Assembly: GCF_025210435.1 (NCBI RefSeq)
Contig: NZ_JAOART010000105.1
Span: 1 to 64,000 of the forward strand
Direction of reading: 5' to 3'
DNA from: Anaeromicrobium sp.
Lineage (GTDB): Bacteria > Bacillota > Clostridia > Peptostreptococcales > Thermotaleaceae
DNA: 64,000 bases
Shown: positions 46,635 to 57,047 of the stretch, in pieces
Layout of the letters: the number at the start of each line of letters is the position of its first letter
Position numbering within the stretch: position 1 is the stretch's first letter
The notes under the pieces: model-generated
Database searches by the model: none
The model's input: only the letters and a program-made list of their open reading frames with translations
Told to the model about the DNA's origin: nothing
Made by a program: the position numbers and the translations under genes

Positions 46635-48706
46635 AACTGTAATAATGTACTCTCTAATTTCCTAACCATACGCTCTAGGTCTTCACTTAATTTAGATACT
46701 TCATGAATTGACCCAGCTTGTTGCTCTATAGCTGAGGATACTTCTTCTGTACTAGCAGCATTTTCTTCTGCTAAGGATGATAAGGTCCTTATTATATCAT
46801 TAACTTCTTGATTTTTTCTTTCCATAGTACTACTTGCCCTACTTAATGATTCAACTATCTTAATTGTTCCTTCCATAGAAAGGGCTATTTCTTCATACTT
46901 ACTTCTAGATTCCATAACCTGGTCGGATTGTTCTTTAACTGTGTCTAATACTCCCTTTACAAGTTTCACTGATTCTTTCGAATTTTTCTCCAATTCACTT
47001 ACTACCCTATCTATTTCTTCTGTAAATTTAGATGATTCTTCTGCAAGCTTTCTTATTTCATCTGCTACCACAGCAAATCCACGACCACCTTCTCCTGCCC
47101 TAGCCGCTTCAATAGCTGCATTTAAAGAAAGTAAGTTCGTTTGATTGGCTATTTGAGTAATCACATTACTTGCATCATGTATTTTAATAGCACTATTATT
47201 AGTTTCTTCTATCTTTTCGTAAATTAACTCTGAAACATCCTTTGTTTTCTCAGTTTTATTTGATAGAACTTTTATTATATTTAATCCATTATCTATGAGA
47301 TTGTGTATCCTATTGGATGAATTTTTTAAATCATTCATATATTCCTTATTTAAATGAACCTCATTTTTAAGTTCTTCCATATTCCAAATTCCTGACTCTG
47401 TATCTTTAGATTGTTTATCTGCACCTGCTGCAATCTGCTCAAGGCTCTGACTTATTTCATCTATGGACTTTTGATTTTCCCCCACGGCTAAAGTTATTAC
47501 CTTAGAAGAATCCTTAATAGTTTTAGCTACTTCGTCCGTTTCTACTATTATAGATTTAATACTCTCTACCATCTTGTTAAAACCATTGCCTAATTGTCCT
47601 ATCTCATCTATCCTATCTATTTTAAAATTCACATTAATATTTCCCTCTTCAAATTCCTTCATAGCTCCTTGTAGTTTTCTTATGGGTTTGATTATACTAT
47701 TTCCACTCATCCAGACTACAATACTTATAAAAAACATTATCACTAGAGCTGAAACAATTAGGAATACTAATAAACTATCCACATTACCATATACTTCATC
47801 ATTATCTTGATAAAATATCACATACCAATCATAAGATATATTATGAGCTTTTAATTCTACCTTAGTAACTGTATAGGTATTTTCTACTCCATCTATTTTT
47901 TCTTCGAAATAATATTGTCCATTTAATATCTTATCTGCTACAGGCCTTATTTTATTTTTCAAATCTTCACTTTCATTCAATATATATTTAGTATTTTCAT
48001 GGGCTATTAAAATCCCCCTGGCGTCCATGAAAAATAATTTCCCCGTCTCCTTATATTTTAGTGGCTTTACAAATCTATCAGTAAAATAATTCATTTGTGG
48101 TGCTACCACAGCAGCTCCTACTATTTTACCATCCTTCTTAACAGGAACACTTATAGTAAATACGGGATTTTTTCTAAGCAAGCTTGGATACACATGACTT
48201 ATAAAATATTCTTTCCCCTCAAATATTTCTTTTATAAAAGTAATGTCTGCACTAGCCTTGCCTATGGTCTTTCCTCCCACCGTATCCACGAAGATAGATC
48301 CTTTTTTAAGCGTAACCCTATTTCCATCCCTATTAATCTGAACTCCTTCACTACAGGTAGATACCAGTGGTATATTCTCATTAAATGGATAGGTTTTGTG
48401 CATACTCAATAAATACTTCTGTGCTTCCCCTACGATTTCATTATCCCCTGGATTTAAACAGGCATTAATCACCCTTTCATCAAGTGCTATAGTTTTAGCT
48501 ACTTTTATTTGTTCTTCTATCCAACTCTCTAATGCTTTAGAAGTTTGCTCTGTAATATTTTTACTTACAGTATAGACTTCTTTTTCCGCTACTTTTCTCT
48601 CCCTATTGTATAAGGAAATCTCAAGTGCACAAGTTCCCAAAAGGCTTGTCATTAGAATATATACCACATATCTAATGGCAATTTTTCTCTTTAGAATCTT
48701 TAACAT
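46625..48706 (-). CDS. Methyl-accepting chemotaxis protein with dCache-type sensor
   Basis: 693 residues. One N-terminal membrane helix (about 10-30), a large extracytoplasmic Cache-type domain (about 35-300, with [20 protein letters not shown] and [16 protein letters not shown]), a second membrane helix (about 308-330), HAMP (about 331-385) and the signalling hairpin around [20 protein letters not shown] and [10 protein letters not shown]. Cache sensors of this type bind small organic ligands; the ligand here is not known. AGGGGGG precedes the ATG. No chemotaxis genes lie nearby. Confidence 0.93.
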   Translation of the reverse strand: MLKILKRKIAIRYVVYILMTSLLGTCALEISLYNRERKVAEKEVYTVSKNITEQTSKALESWIEEQIKVAKTIALDERVINACLNPGDNEIVGEAQKYLLSMHKTYPFNENIPLVSTCSEGVQINRDGNRVTLKKGSIFVDTVGGKTIGKASADITFIKEIFEGKEYFISHVYPSLLRKNPVFTISVPVKKDGKIVGAAVVAPQMNYFTDRFVKPLKYKETGKLFFMDARGILIAHENTKYILNESEDLKNKIRPVADKILNGQYYFEEKIDGVENTYTVTKVELKAHNISYDWYVIFYQDNDEVYGNVDSLLVFLIVSALVIMFFISIVVWMSGNSIIKPIRKLQGAMKEFEEGNINVNFKIDRIDEIGQLGNGFNKMVESIKSIIVETDEVAKTIKDSSKVITLAVGENQKSIDEISQSLEQIAAGADKQSKDTESGIWNMEELKNEVHLNKEYMNDLKNSSNRIHNLIDNGLNIIKVLSNKTEKTKDVSELIYEKIEETNNSAIKIHDASNVITQIANQTNLLSLNAAIEAARAGEGGRGFAVVADEIRKLAEESSKFTEEIDRVVSELEKNSKESVKLVKGVLDTVKEQSDQVMESRSKYEEIALSMEGTIKIVESLSRASSTMERKNQEVNDIIRTLSSLAEENAASTEEVSSAIEQQAGSIHEVSKLSEDLERMVRKLESTLLQFNY

Positions 48707-48774
48707 TATTTATCCCCCCTCAAACATATATTTTACCATATTTTTCAATTCTTTCCCATTATTTGGTATAGTTT

Positions 48775-48803
48775 TTGACATTCCTACCCCTATGTTGTAA
48801 ATT
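48775..48803 (+). promoter_or_regulatory. Predicted promoter of the MBL-fold gene
   Basis: TTGACA, 17 bases, TAAATT, 55 bases before the TTG start codon. Confidence 0.5.
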
Positions 48804-48858
48804 AATATTGTGACCATTTTTTTCCATTAACCATTTTATCCATTAGGGGGAGATCAAA

Positions 48859-49719
48859 TTGAAAATAACCACACTTATAGAAAATACTAAAGAAAAGGAT
48901 TCTAACTTAATTAACGAACATGGCTTATCCATATTAATTGAAGTGGACAATAAGAAAATACTATTTGATACGGGTGCTTCCGCTTCTTTTATAAATAACG
49001 CTAAGGACTTAAACATTTCATTAAAGGATATTGACCATATATTACTTAGCCATGGTCACTATGATCATTGTGGAGGCCTTAGAAACTTCCTTGATGAATA
49101 TAACCCAGATTGTACATTACACCTTCATAAGGATTTTTTCAAAGTATGTGATAAAAGCTATTTAAATGATGAAAATAACGTATTTAGCAATGATACATGT
49201 GAAAAATACAGATATATAGGAATAGATTTTGATGAAAATTACATAGGATCAAAAAATGCAGAAATCTCTTTAATTAAAGAAGATATCTATAAACTTTCCC
49301 ATTCATTATACGTCTTTTCAAATTTTGAAAAGAGTATAGACTATGAAAAAAGAAATGAAAATATGAAAATAAAAATCCACGAGAAATATGTTACAGACAA
49401 TTTCACAGAAGAAATTGCCCTAGGTATAGACACACCTAAAGGTCTATTAATAATAGTAGGTTGTTCCCACGTGGGCATATTAAACACTCTAAGCACCATA
49501 GAAAAACGTACAGGTAAAAAAATATACGGAGTAATAGGCGGAACCCATTTAGTTGAAGCCCAGGAAGATAGAATATTAAAAACTATAGATTACATAAAAG
49601 AAAAGAACATAGACTTAATTGGATTTTCCCATTGTACTGGGGAAAAGGCCGTTGAAATGTTTAAAAAAGCATTTCACAATTTCTTTATAAATTCCACAGG
49701 TACTATTATAGAAGTATAA
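48859..49719 (+). CDS. MBL-fold metallohydrolase
   Basis: 286 residues beginning with TTG (GGGGGAG six bases upstream). Metal-binding residues LLSHGHYDHCGG (about 61-72), then CSHVG (about 202) and GFSHCTG (about 258) define a metallo-beta-lactamase fold. The KITTLIEN start and IGVDTPKGLLIIVGCSH-like region match the group often annotated as 7,8-dihydropterin-6-methyl-4-(beta-D-ribofuranosyl)-aminobenzene-5'-phosphate synthase-like, for which bacterial roles are unproven. It is just upstream of the three-gene locus on the same strand but has its own terminator. Confidence 0.88.
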   Translation: MKITTLIENTKEKDSNLINEHGLSILIEVDNKKILFDTGASASFINNAKDLNISLKDIDHILLSHGHYDHCGGLRNFLDEYNPDCTLHLHKDFFKVCDKSYLNDENNVFSNDTCEKYRYIGIDFDENYIGSKNAEISLIKEDIYKLSHSLYVFSNFEKSIDYEKRNENMKIKIHEKYVTDNFTEEIALGIDTPKGLLIIVGCSHVGILNTLSTIEKRTGKKIYGVIGGTHLVEAQEDRILKTIDYIKEKNIDLIGFSHCTGEKAVEMFKKAFHNFFINSTGTIIEV

Positions 49720-49722
49720 TTT

Positions 49723-49752
49723 AAAGGATGTGACTGAGAGGTTACATCCTTT
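49723..49752 (+). terminator. Terminator after the MBL-fold gene
   Basis: AAAGGATGT, 12-base loop, ACATCCTTT, then AATAATTT. It separates this gene from the following three-gene locus, although some read-through is possible. Confidence 0.65.
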
Positions 49753-49846
49753 AATAATTTATATTCTTTTCCACGTATACATTTATGTACTTATACATTA
49801 TACTATTACTAATAGATATGTTATTTTAATAGACAGGAGGACTTGT

Positions 49847-52800
49847 ATGGATACAAATTTATGTAACAACCTTTATAACTTTATTTCATACAGATTATTA
49901 TCTAAATCCTTCTTAAAGGATAACTATGATAAAAAAAATATGTTTAAAGAATATATTCAAACTAAAGAATTTAAGGATAAATTAAAAACTATTAGTGAGA
50001 ATAATGACTTTTCATGTACTGCTGTACTAAATTTATTGGAGGATTTACTAAATAGTTTAAGTCCTAATCCTCCAGATGATTGGTTAATATATATTTATGA
50101 ATATACATTACATAAATCCTTTCCCCATGGAGTAAAAATACAACTTTATGAGGAACTAGATTTTCCCTGCTACATTTACCTACAGACCTTAAGAATTGTA
50201 TGTGAACTACAAAAAAGCTCTAAGGATAATACTTGGCAAAGTAACTATCCCCTTAACTTTCTATCTAGAAAAGAAATAACATCCCTTGAAGACCCAACAG
50301 AATATAAAACCTTTGTGAAAGCTTTTAATAATAGTTATGTATATGAACTTATGAAATTAAATAGTGAAGTTTTAGGTCATAGTCTCATAGACCACGTATG
50401 TGGAGTACATTGTCTGGCCATGTACATATCAAGACAAATAAAGGACTCTGGTATGAATATAGATCTAGGTAGGGTATCTGGATCTACCATTGGACACGAT
50501 ATAGGAAAGCTTGGTTGTATAGATGAGGAAAAGAAAAGGGCCCCTTATCTTCACTATTATTATACGGATTTATGGTTTAATAATAACAATTTAGAGTATA
50601 TAAGAAATATAGCTACAAATCACTCCGTGTGGGATTTAGAATTAGAAAATCTATCTATAGAATCCTTAATACTCATTTATTGTGATTTTAGAGTAAAAAG
50701 AATTAATAGAAAAATGCATATAGTATCTATTAAGGATGCCTTTCATGTGATTTTAAATAAGCTAGATAATATGGACAATAAAAAGAAACTTAGATACAAA
50801 AGGGTTTATAATAAACTAAAGGATTTTGAGGATTTCTTAATTGATAAACATATAAATGTCTATCTAGATGAAGATCCTATAGGCCATAAAAATAGAAAAA
50901 AATTATACTCCCTCATGAATGGACATGACGTAATAGATAATTTAAAATACTTATCTATTAATTACAATATAAATTTAATGCATACCCTAAGAACTGAGTC
51001 TTCCCTTGACCTAATATTAAAATCTGCCAGAAGTGAAACATTGGGAACTAATATTAGAAAATATTTAAGGATGTTTGAGGAATACTCCGCCTATTTAACT
51101 CAAAGCCAAAAGGAAATCACCCTCACCTTTTTATATGAACTTTTGACCCACCATGAAGATGACATCCGAAAGCAAAGTGCTACCATAATAGGAAAATTAA
51201 TAGGCATATTTGATAATGATTATAGAAAGGATATTCCATCTAACTTTCCTCCCCTGAGAGGAGATTTTACTAGTAAAGAAATCCTAGAAAAATATGTTCA
51301 TATGTTTTTATACCCAGATCATAAAATAATTCCAAACCAACAAAGGTGGATTAGAGAATTATTTGGAGTCATGATTAAATCATTTTTTGAAAATTGTAGG
51401 ACTACAGAAGCCTTAAACATCCATATGGTCGATTATATATCCGTCTTAATAAAAGAATATGAACAGCCTACAGAACATATACTCCTTTACTTAATAGATG
51501 GTGTTGTATCCATTCCCCTTAATGATCATAGCCCCTATTACGAAAATATAATGAACTTTATATTAAACATGTCTATCCATAATACTTATAAAATTAGGGT
51601 TAATGGGCTCAATAGTTTATTAAATCTAATAGATGTAATTCCCATAACACCTTCTTATAAAAAAAACATATTGACCCTAGTAAAAACTTTAAATTCTAGT
51701 AGTGTCTCTTTAATTGAATATTATCTATCAATAAAAATAGAAAGTAAAATAACTGGCAATAAGGAAAAATCATCTATTTTTTTAACAGATAACCAAATAT
51801 CTACTTTGACCTTATCAAATTTAAAATCTGCCACAGATCCAGTAGTAAAACGGGTTCAAATAGATATACTTTTAAATAATGTTTTAAAACCCAATCATAA
51901 TGAACAACTTAGGACGGCCATGCACTTTTGTAATATCTTAAAGGTTAGCTCCTACAATAGTGTTCGAACTCAAGCAGGAGAATCATTACTTAAGATAATT
52001 CCCCATTTATCTCCTGAAAACAGAAATGAAATAGCCATAGAATTGTTTAGTGCTTTAGAACTTTCTCAATATGAATTTTCTAAAAGGGTAGCCGATTATT
52101 TGGGAAAAATCATTTTAACCCTAAGACCTAATGAACTAGATGAATTTATAAGAACTATTAATACTAAAATTGGTATATCTAATGAAAATATCACATCCCT
52201 TCATTTAAACACCATTAGTATAGGTATTTCTAACTATCCTAATTACTCAACAGAATTTAAAGAATCAAGGGTCATCCATGAAAATAGATTGAAAAATATG
52301 CTTAGGATATTATTAACCAGTTTATCTAATTCCAACACTAATGTGCAGCAAATGGCCCTAGAAGTAATTGGTAAAAATATTTTTGGTTCAGAGGATATAT
52401 CTTTAGATGAAAAAAATAATATTTTCAAATTAATTAGCAAAAAGTTATTGACCCTTATAGATAAAAAAGAGGGTAATATGCTTCTTCTCCTATCTAATAC
52501 GGCATCTATTAATCATATATACAAATTCATATGTGAATACATATTTATCCATGATAAATTTCAAGTAAACATCCCCACTAAGGTGGCATTTTTCCCTGGT
52601 ACCTTTGATCCCTTTTCTGTAAGTCACAAGGAAATTGCCACTAATGTGCGTGATTTAGGCTTTCAAGTATACCTTGGTATTGATGAATTTTCCTGGTCAA
52701 AGAGAACCTTACCCCATCAGCTTAGGAAAAATATAGTTTCCATGTCTATAGCAGGAGAAGAAAACATATATATCTATCCTGAGGATTATCCAGTAAATAT

Positions 52801-54706
52801 TGGAAATAGCCATAATCTAATGAGTTTAAAAAACAACTTTAGAAATTCTCAAGTGGCCATAGTTGTAGGTAGTGATGTAATATTAAATGCCTCTGCCTAT
52901 AAAAATAAAACTAAAGATTTTTCCATAAATAATTTTAATCATATAGTATTTGATAGAAATCACATACTAACCTGTAAGGATCAGGGATTGAAATTTAAAA
53001 AAGCCTGTGAAAACATAGATGGAACGGTTGAAATAATAAGTCTAATGACCCCCTTTGAGGAAGTAAGTTCTACTCAAATAAGAACTAATATAGATAAAAA
53101 TAGGGATATATCCACTTTAATAGATCCTCTTGCTCAAAGGTATATTTATGAAAATGGATTTTATAGAAGTGAACCCCAATATAAAAGTCCCACTGGAAAA
53201 CTCACTTATGATATTCAGGTCATAAAGGATTTTTCAAAGGAATTAATAGATGAATTATGTTCATTATTTGAAGATGATTATGAAAGTTCTAGGATGAATC
53301 TAATAAAAGCATTGAAAAAAACCTCGGCTAGAATTGTAACCCTAAGACTTATACATGACAATTATTCCTTATTAGGGTTCTCCATACATCATCTTTGTAG
53401 AATTCATGGCCTTCATGAGGATTTAAATAATCCTAGAGTGTCTGAATATATTAGGGAAAAGTCCAGGGGTAAAATAGCCTTAATAGATGGAATAATCATA
53501 GATAAATTTAAAGCCTTTGAAAAGGTTGAACAAATATTATTCACAGAAACCCTATCCTATTGTCTTTCAAAGGACTATGAATATGGTATATATAAAAATC
53601 TAATAAATAAAAAAATACCTAGGACTGTTCACAATACCTTAGTTTTACAGGGATTCAAAAGATTAAATCTTGGAGACATTAAAAATCCTCCATATGTGGT
53701 AAACATGGCCTGTCCCATAAGCTTTTATGCAGATATTAGAACGGTTATAAAAAATCCTTTTAAGCACAATCCTAATATAAAAGCAAAAATAGATAAAAGT
53801 AGAAAGAATTTAAGAAAGGCCTTAACAGGCCTTTATGAAGAAAATCTTGTAATTACATTTGATAGGAAAGTCCTCCATGACATTTTAATAAAAAAAATAT
53901 GTAAGGAAAATAATGTGGAACCTATTCAATTTAACAAGGCTAAACTTGGAGCTGCCATGTGCGTATCCTTCGGAAACATGCTTAATCAAAGTATTATTCC
54001 AAATACGGTCACAAAGGCCATGCATACGGAAAAAATGTTTTATCCAGACATGAAAGAATATTTCATAGGTCCCTTTCCCTATTATAACGATTTAGATATT
54101 CAAGTTAAAATGATTAAATCCTTTAATAGACCCATCATATTAATAGATGATATTCTCCATAAGGGCTATAGAAACAATGTGATTCACCCATTACTTCAAA
54201 AACATAATGTGAAAGTTCAAAAGACCATAGTAGGCCTCTTATCAGCTAGAGGGCGGGAACTTATGTATAGACAAAAAAGAAATGTTGATTCTGCCTATTA
54301 TATACCTAAATTAAAAGCCTGGTTTAATGAAAGTTTAATATTACCCTTCTTTGGTGGGGACACTATATGGCGAGGGAAAATTCCTTTAAGAAACTTGACT
54401 CCATCAGTAAACCTTATACTCCCATATACTTGGCCAGCTTTCATAAAGGGCGCATCCAGGCAAAGTATATATAATCTATCAAAGACCTGTATTGAGTCTT
54501 CCATAGATATTTTAAGTGAAATAGAAAGTATTTATCACAAATTGTATAAAAGAAGATTAAGTCTTTCTTCCTTAGGAGAAGTATTCATATCTCCAAGATG
54601 TATAGATTATGGTGTAGATATGAGCTATGATTTAAATTTAAATCCATCCCATTATCTATATAATGATTTAGATAAATTAGAGAGATACTATAAAATGTTT
54701 TTTTAG
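49847..54706 (+). CDS. Giant HD / HEAT / nucleotidyltransferase / GNAT-like / PRTase protein
   Basis: 1619 residues from ATG 49847 (AGGAGG six bases upstream). Modules in order: unassigned helical N-terminus; HD phosphohydrolase, with H178/H183, the doublet H217-D218 in GHDIGK and D280; a long helical HEAT/ARM-like solenoid (about 330-900); a NadD/cytidylyltransferase-like domain (about 911-1108) with GTFDPFSVSH (918-927) and SSTQIR (1074-1079); a possible GNAT-type region (about 1120-1330); and a type I phosphoribosyltransferase with PIILIDDILHKGYRN, the acidic pair being D1434-D1435. The single chain thus holds nucleotide-making and phosphate-removing folds. Large clostridial proteins named 'cytidyltransferase-related' resemble this, but I know of no experiment. 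It is translated just before two redox-like genes. Confidence 0.85.
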   Translation: MDTNLCNNLYNFISYRLLSKSFLKDNYDKKNMFKEYIQTKEFKDKLKTISENNDFSCTAVLNLLEDLLNSLSPNPPDDWLIYIYEYTLHKSFPHGVKIQLYEELDFPCYIYLQTLRIVCELQKSSKDNTWQSNYPLNFLSRKEITSLEDPTEYKTFVKAFNNSYVYELMKLNSEVLGHSLIDHVCGVHCLAMYISRQIKDSGMNIDLGRVSGSTIGHDIGKLGCIDEEKKRAPYLHYYYTDLWFNNNNLEYIRNIATNHSVWDLELENLSIESLILIYCDFRVKRINRKMHIVSIKDAFHVILNKLDNMDNKKKLRYKRVYNKLKDFEDFLIDKHINVYLDEDPIGHKNRKKLYSLMNGHDVIDNLKYLSINYNINLMHTLRTESSLDLILKSARSETLGTNIRKYLRMFEEYSAYLTQSQKEITLTFLYELLTHHEDDIRKQSATIIGKLIGIFDNDYRKDIPSNFPPLRGDFTSKEILEKYVHMFLYPDHKIIPNQQRWIRELFGVMIKSFFENCRTTEALNIHMVDYISVLIKEYEQPTEHILLYLIDGVVSIPLNDHSPYYENIMNFILNMSIHNTYKIRVNGLNSLLNLIDVIPITPSYKKNILTLVKTLNSSSVSLIEYYLSIKIESKITGNKEKSSIFLTDNQISTLTLSNLKSATDPVVKRVQIDILLNNVLKPNHNEQLRTAMHFCNILKVSSYNSVRTQAGESLLKIIPHLSPENRNEIAIELFSALELSQYEFSKRVADYLGKIILTLRPNELDEFIRTINTKIGISNENITSLHLNTISIGISNYPNYSTEFKESRVIHENRLKNMLRILLTSLSNSNTNVQQMALEVIGKNIFGSEDISLDEKNNIFKLISKKLLTLIDKKEGNMLLLLSNTASINHIYKFICEYIFIHDKFQVNIPTKVAFFPGTFDPFSVSHKEIATNVRDLGFQVYLGIDEFSWSKRTLPHQLRKNIVSMSIAGEENIYIYPEDYPVNIGNSHNLMSLKNNFRNSQVAIVVGSDVILNASAYKNKTKDFSINNFNHIVFDRNHILTCKDQGLKFKKACENIDGTVEIISLMTPFEEVSSTQIRTNIDKNRDISTLIDPLAQRYIYENGFYRSEPQYKSPTGKLTYDIQVIKDFSKELIDELCSLFEDDYESSRMNLIKALKKTSARIVTLRLIHDNYSLLGFSIHHLCRIHGLHEDLNNPRVSEYIREKSRGKIALIDGIIIDKFKAFEKVEQILFTETLSYCLSKDYEYGIYKNLINKKIPRTVHNTLVLQGFKRLNLGDIKNPPYVVNMACPISFYADIRTVIKNPFKHNPNIKAKIDKSRKNLRKALTGLYEENLVITFDRKVLHDILIKKICKENNVEPIQFNKAKLGAAMCVSFGNMLNQSIIPNTVTKAMHTEKMFYPDMKEYFIGPFPYYNDLDIQVKMIKSFNRPIILIDDILHKGYRNNVIHPLLQKHNVKVQKTIVGLLSARGRELMYRQKRNVDSAYYIPKLKAWFNESLILPFFGGDTIWRGKIPLRNLTPSVNLILPYTWPAFIKGASRQSIYNLSKTCIESSIDILSEIESIYHKLYKRRLSLSSLGEVFISPRCIDYGVDMSYDLNLNPSHYLYNDLDKLERYYKMFF

Positions 54707-54717
54707 GGGGAATTAAT

Positions 54718-55956
54718 GTGTATTTTTACAAAATTAATAATCAATTTGCCTTTTCCCTTTTCCAAATAGATGGTTTACAAATAGGTCATCTACAGGATTT
54801 ACATTCCCATGATAAATTATATTATTTATTTAAGGGCAATCCTATAAACACTAGGGATACTTATGTGGTATCCCATGAAGATTTATTATTTATTCATAAG
54901 GAAGACTATAATCTTTTAAATGTGAGTGACAATAAAGACTATAATCTACCAATCCAAGTAGTTCATAAGATAAGAGAGAAAAAAGTAACGGGAATTAATA
55001 TATTATTTCCTAATTGGAAGGATAAACTAGTTTACACAAAAAAGAAAAAATATAAAATAAATGTACTAGGTCTTGGAGATGTGGGGTCTACCCTAGCCAT
55101 AGGTCTTAGACTCCTAGGTGGAGATATATTAGATGAAATAGGAATTTATTCTAGAAATGAATCTACCCAAAAAAGATGGTTTTATGAACTAGGACAAATA
55201 TATTCTACAGATAAAAAGTCATTTCCAAAGGTTACCATGTGCTCTTATGATGATCTATTTCATTGTGACTTCTTTGCCTTTTGTGCCTCTGCCTTTATTC
55301 CTCCTGTGGGAGAAAAGATTGCCGATGTGAGAATGGCTCAATTTGAAAAAAACTCTAACATAATAGACCTATATGCTAAGGAAGCTAGAAAAAGAAATTT
55401 TAAAGGAATCTTTGGAGTAGTTTCAGATCCTGTAGATCTACTTTGTAAAAAAGCATATTTATCTAGTAATACAAATGGGGATGGACATTTTGACTCTCTA
55501 GGCTTAAGTCCTAGTCAAATTCAAGGATATGGTCTTGGTGTAATGCACGGGAGGGCTGCGTTTTATTCTAATTTCGTAGATGGTGCCCAAGGTTATCCTG
55601 TAAATGGCCGTGCCTTTGGTCCCCACGGTAAAGGATTAATAATAGCAAATAATATTAATGATTATAATCATGAGTTGTCATTAACCCTTACGGATAAAAC
55701 TATTAAGGCAAATTTAGATGTTAGAGCTCTAGGTTTTAAACCCTACATAGCTCCAGCCTTATCATCTGGTGCTTTATCCATCCTAGCCACCCTAAGGGGA
55801 CATTGGAATTTTAGTGCAACTTTCTTAGGAGATATATTTATGGGGTCAAAAAATAGAAGGTTAGACAATGTAATAGAAATGGAAAGAAATAAATTAGATC
55901 CAGTTCTCTTACATAGGATAGAAGAAACATACAATTATTTAAGGAGCATATTATAA
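54718..55956 (+). CDS. LDH/MDH-like NAD-binding protein with extra N-terminus
   Basis: 412 residues starting at GTG (AGGGGG seven bases upstream), 11 bases after the giant gene. Residues 1-110 have no recognised fold. From about 113 the NAD-binding INVLGLGDVGSTLAIGLRLL opens a lactate/malate dehydrogenase-like fold: SDPVDLLCKKAY replaces the usual NPVD motif, GYGLGVMHGRAAFYS replaces the substrate-arginine region, and RAFGPHGKGLIIANN holds a histidine at the place of the catalytic GEHG. The substrate arginine is not in its usual form, so the substrate is likely unusual. The stop overlaps the start of the next gene. Confidence 0.82.
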   Translation: MYFYKINNQFAFSLFQIDGLQIGHLQDLHSHDKLYYLFKGNPINTRDTYVVSHEDLLFIHKEDYNLLNVSDNKDYNLPIQVVHKIREKKVTGINILFPNWKDKLVYTKKKKYKINVLGLGDVGSTLAIGLRLLGGDILDEIGIYSRNESTQKRWFYELGQIYSTDKKSFPKVTMCSYDDLFHCDFFAFCASAFIPPVGEKIADVRMAQFEKNSNIIDLYAKEARKRNFKGIFGVVSDPVDLLCKKAYLSSNTNGDGHFDSLGLSPSQIQGYGLGVMHGRAAFYSNFVDGAQGYPVNGRAFGPHGKGLIIANNINDYNHELSLTLTDKTIKANLDVRALGFKPYIAPALSSGALSILATLRGHWNFSATFLGDIFMGSKNRRLDNVIEMERNKLDPVLLHRIEETYNYLRSIL

Positions 55957-56996
55957 TGAATTTGTACATTATTTCATCTAAAAACAAGTCCTCACTCCTT
56001 GAAAAAACCATAATAGAAGCTACAGCTGGATTAGATGTGGTTTATGTAGATCAGGTGACAGATGAAAAATATCTTCAAAATAAAAAAATATTATTTGCCA
56101 TAGAACTAAACGAAATAGGAATTTGTGAAGATGCTTTAAAGTTTGTAAGAAATCTTTATAGATTATCTAATAAGTCCTTATTAGGTTCTAGTGCCTCCTT
56201 AATAATAAAAAGCAATAGTGACTTATACACGAAAAATTTTGCTAGGGACATGGTCTTTCTTTTGAATAATCTAGGATGTTCTTTTATGGGACAACCCCTA
56301 GTTGAGATGACTAAGGATTTAAAAAATCTCTATACCTTTCAAAAGAAATTTAACATTCCATTACCAGAGCTCTCTAGTAACCTATGTAAAAATACTATAG
56401 ATAGATTAATGTGTTATAATCCAAAGATCCTTGAAAATCCCCATGTTCTGGCCCTTCATTCTAGCAACTATAAAACATCTAATACCTTAACCCTTTGGAA
56501 TTTAATAAAAAGTAACTTAAATTCCGTAAGTGAATATCATGTGGAAAATGGTACTATTTTAGATTGTATAGGTTGTGCATTTAAAACTTGTAAACATTAT
56601 AGTAAACAAAGTAGCTGTTTTTATGGTGGAACTATGGTTAAAGAAATATATCCAGCCATAGAAGCTGCCAATGGATTAGTCTTTTTATGTCCTAACTATA
56701 ACGATGCCCTCTCTGCCAACATTAGTGCTGTTATAAATAGATTAACGGCCCTTTATAGGAGGTCTAAATTTTATGATAAAAGCCTATTTTCCATAGTTGT
56801 ATCAGGAAACTCCGGAAGTGATATAGTGGCTAAGCAATTAATAAGTGCCTTAAATTTAAATAAGGGCTTTAGATTGCCCCCTTATTTTTCTCTCATGTAC
56901 ACGGCCAATGATCCTGGTAGTATTCTCAAATATAGTGATGTGGATATTAGGGCAAAGGAATTTGCCAATCATATATTGATGGAAACTAAAAGTTAA
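55956..56996 (+). CDS. Flavodoxin-fold NAD(P)H oxidoreductase, possibly iron-sulfur
   Basis: 346 residues, starting one base into the previous stop region. The C-terminal half (about 163-346) is an NADPH-dependent FMN reductase/flavodoxin fold: LALHSSNYKTSNTLTLWNLI has the FMN phosphate loop pattern GSxxxxSNT, and LVFLCPNYNDALSANISAVI is the second FMN loop. Between them lies a cysteine cluster, C204-x2-C207-x4-C212-x8-C221, similar in spirit to archaeal iron-sulfur flavoproteins. Residues 1-160 look like a second, degenerate flavodoxin-like domain. With the two genes before it, it forms a tight operon. Confidence 0.8.
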   Translation: MNLYIISSKNKSSLLEKTIIEATAGLDVVYVDQVTDEKYLQNKKILFAIELNEIGICEDALKFVRNLYRLSNKSLLGSSASLIIKSNSDLYTKNFARDMVFLLNNLGCSFMGQPLVEMTKDLKNLYTFQKKFNIPLPELSSNLCKNTIDRLMCYNPKILENPHVLALHSSNYKTSNTLTLWNLIKSNLNSVSEYHVENGTILDCIGCAFKTCKHYSKQSSCFYGGTMVKEIYPAIEAANGLVFLCPNYNDALSANISAVINRLTALYRRSKFYDKSLFSIVVSGNSGSDIVAKQLISALNLNKGFRLPPYFSLMYTANDPGSILKYSDVDIRAKEFANHILMETKS

Positions 56997-57039
56997 ATAA
57001 AAAATCTCTGAATTTTTTTCTCAGAGATTTTTTATTTAA
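56997..57039 (+). terminator. Terminator of the three-gene locus
   Basis: AAAAAATCTCTGA, 9-base loop, TCAGAGATTTTTTATTT. It also lies at the end of the convergent XRE regulator gene. Confidence 0.85.
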
Positions 57040-57047
57040 TAAAATTA

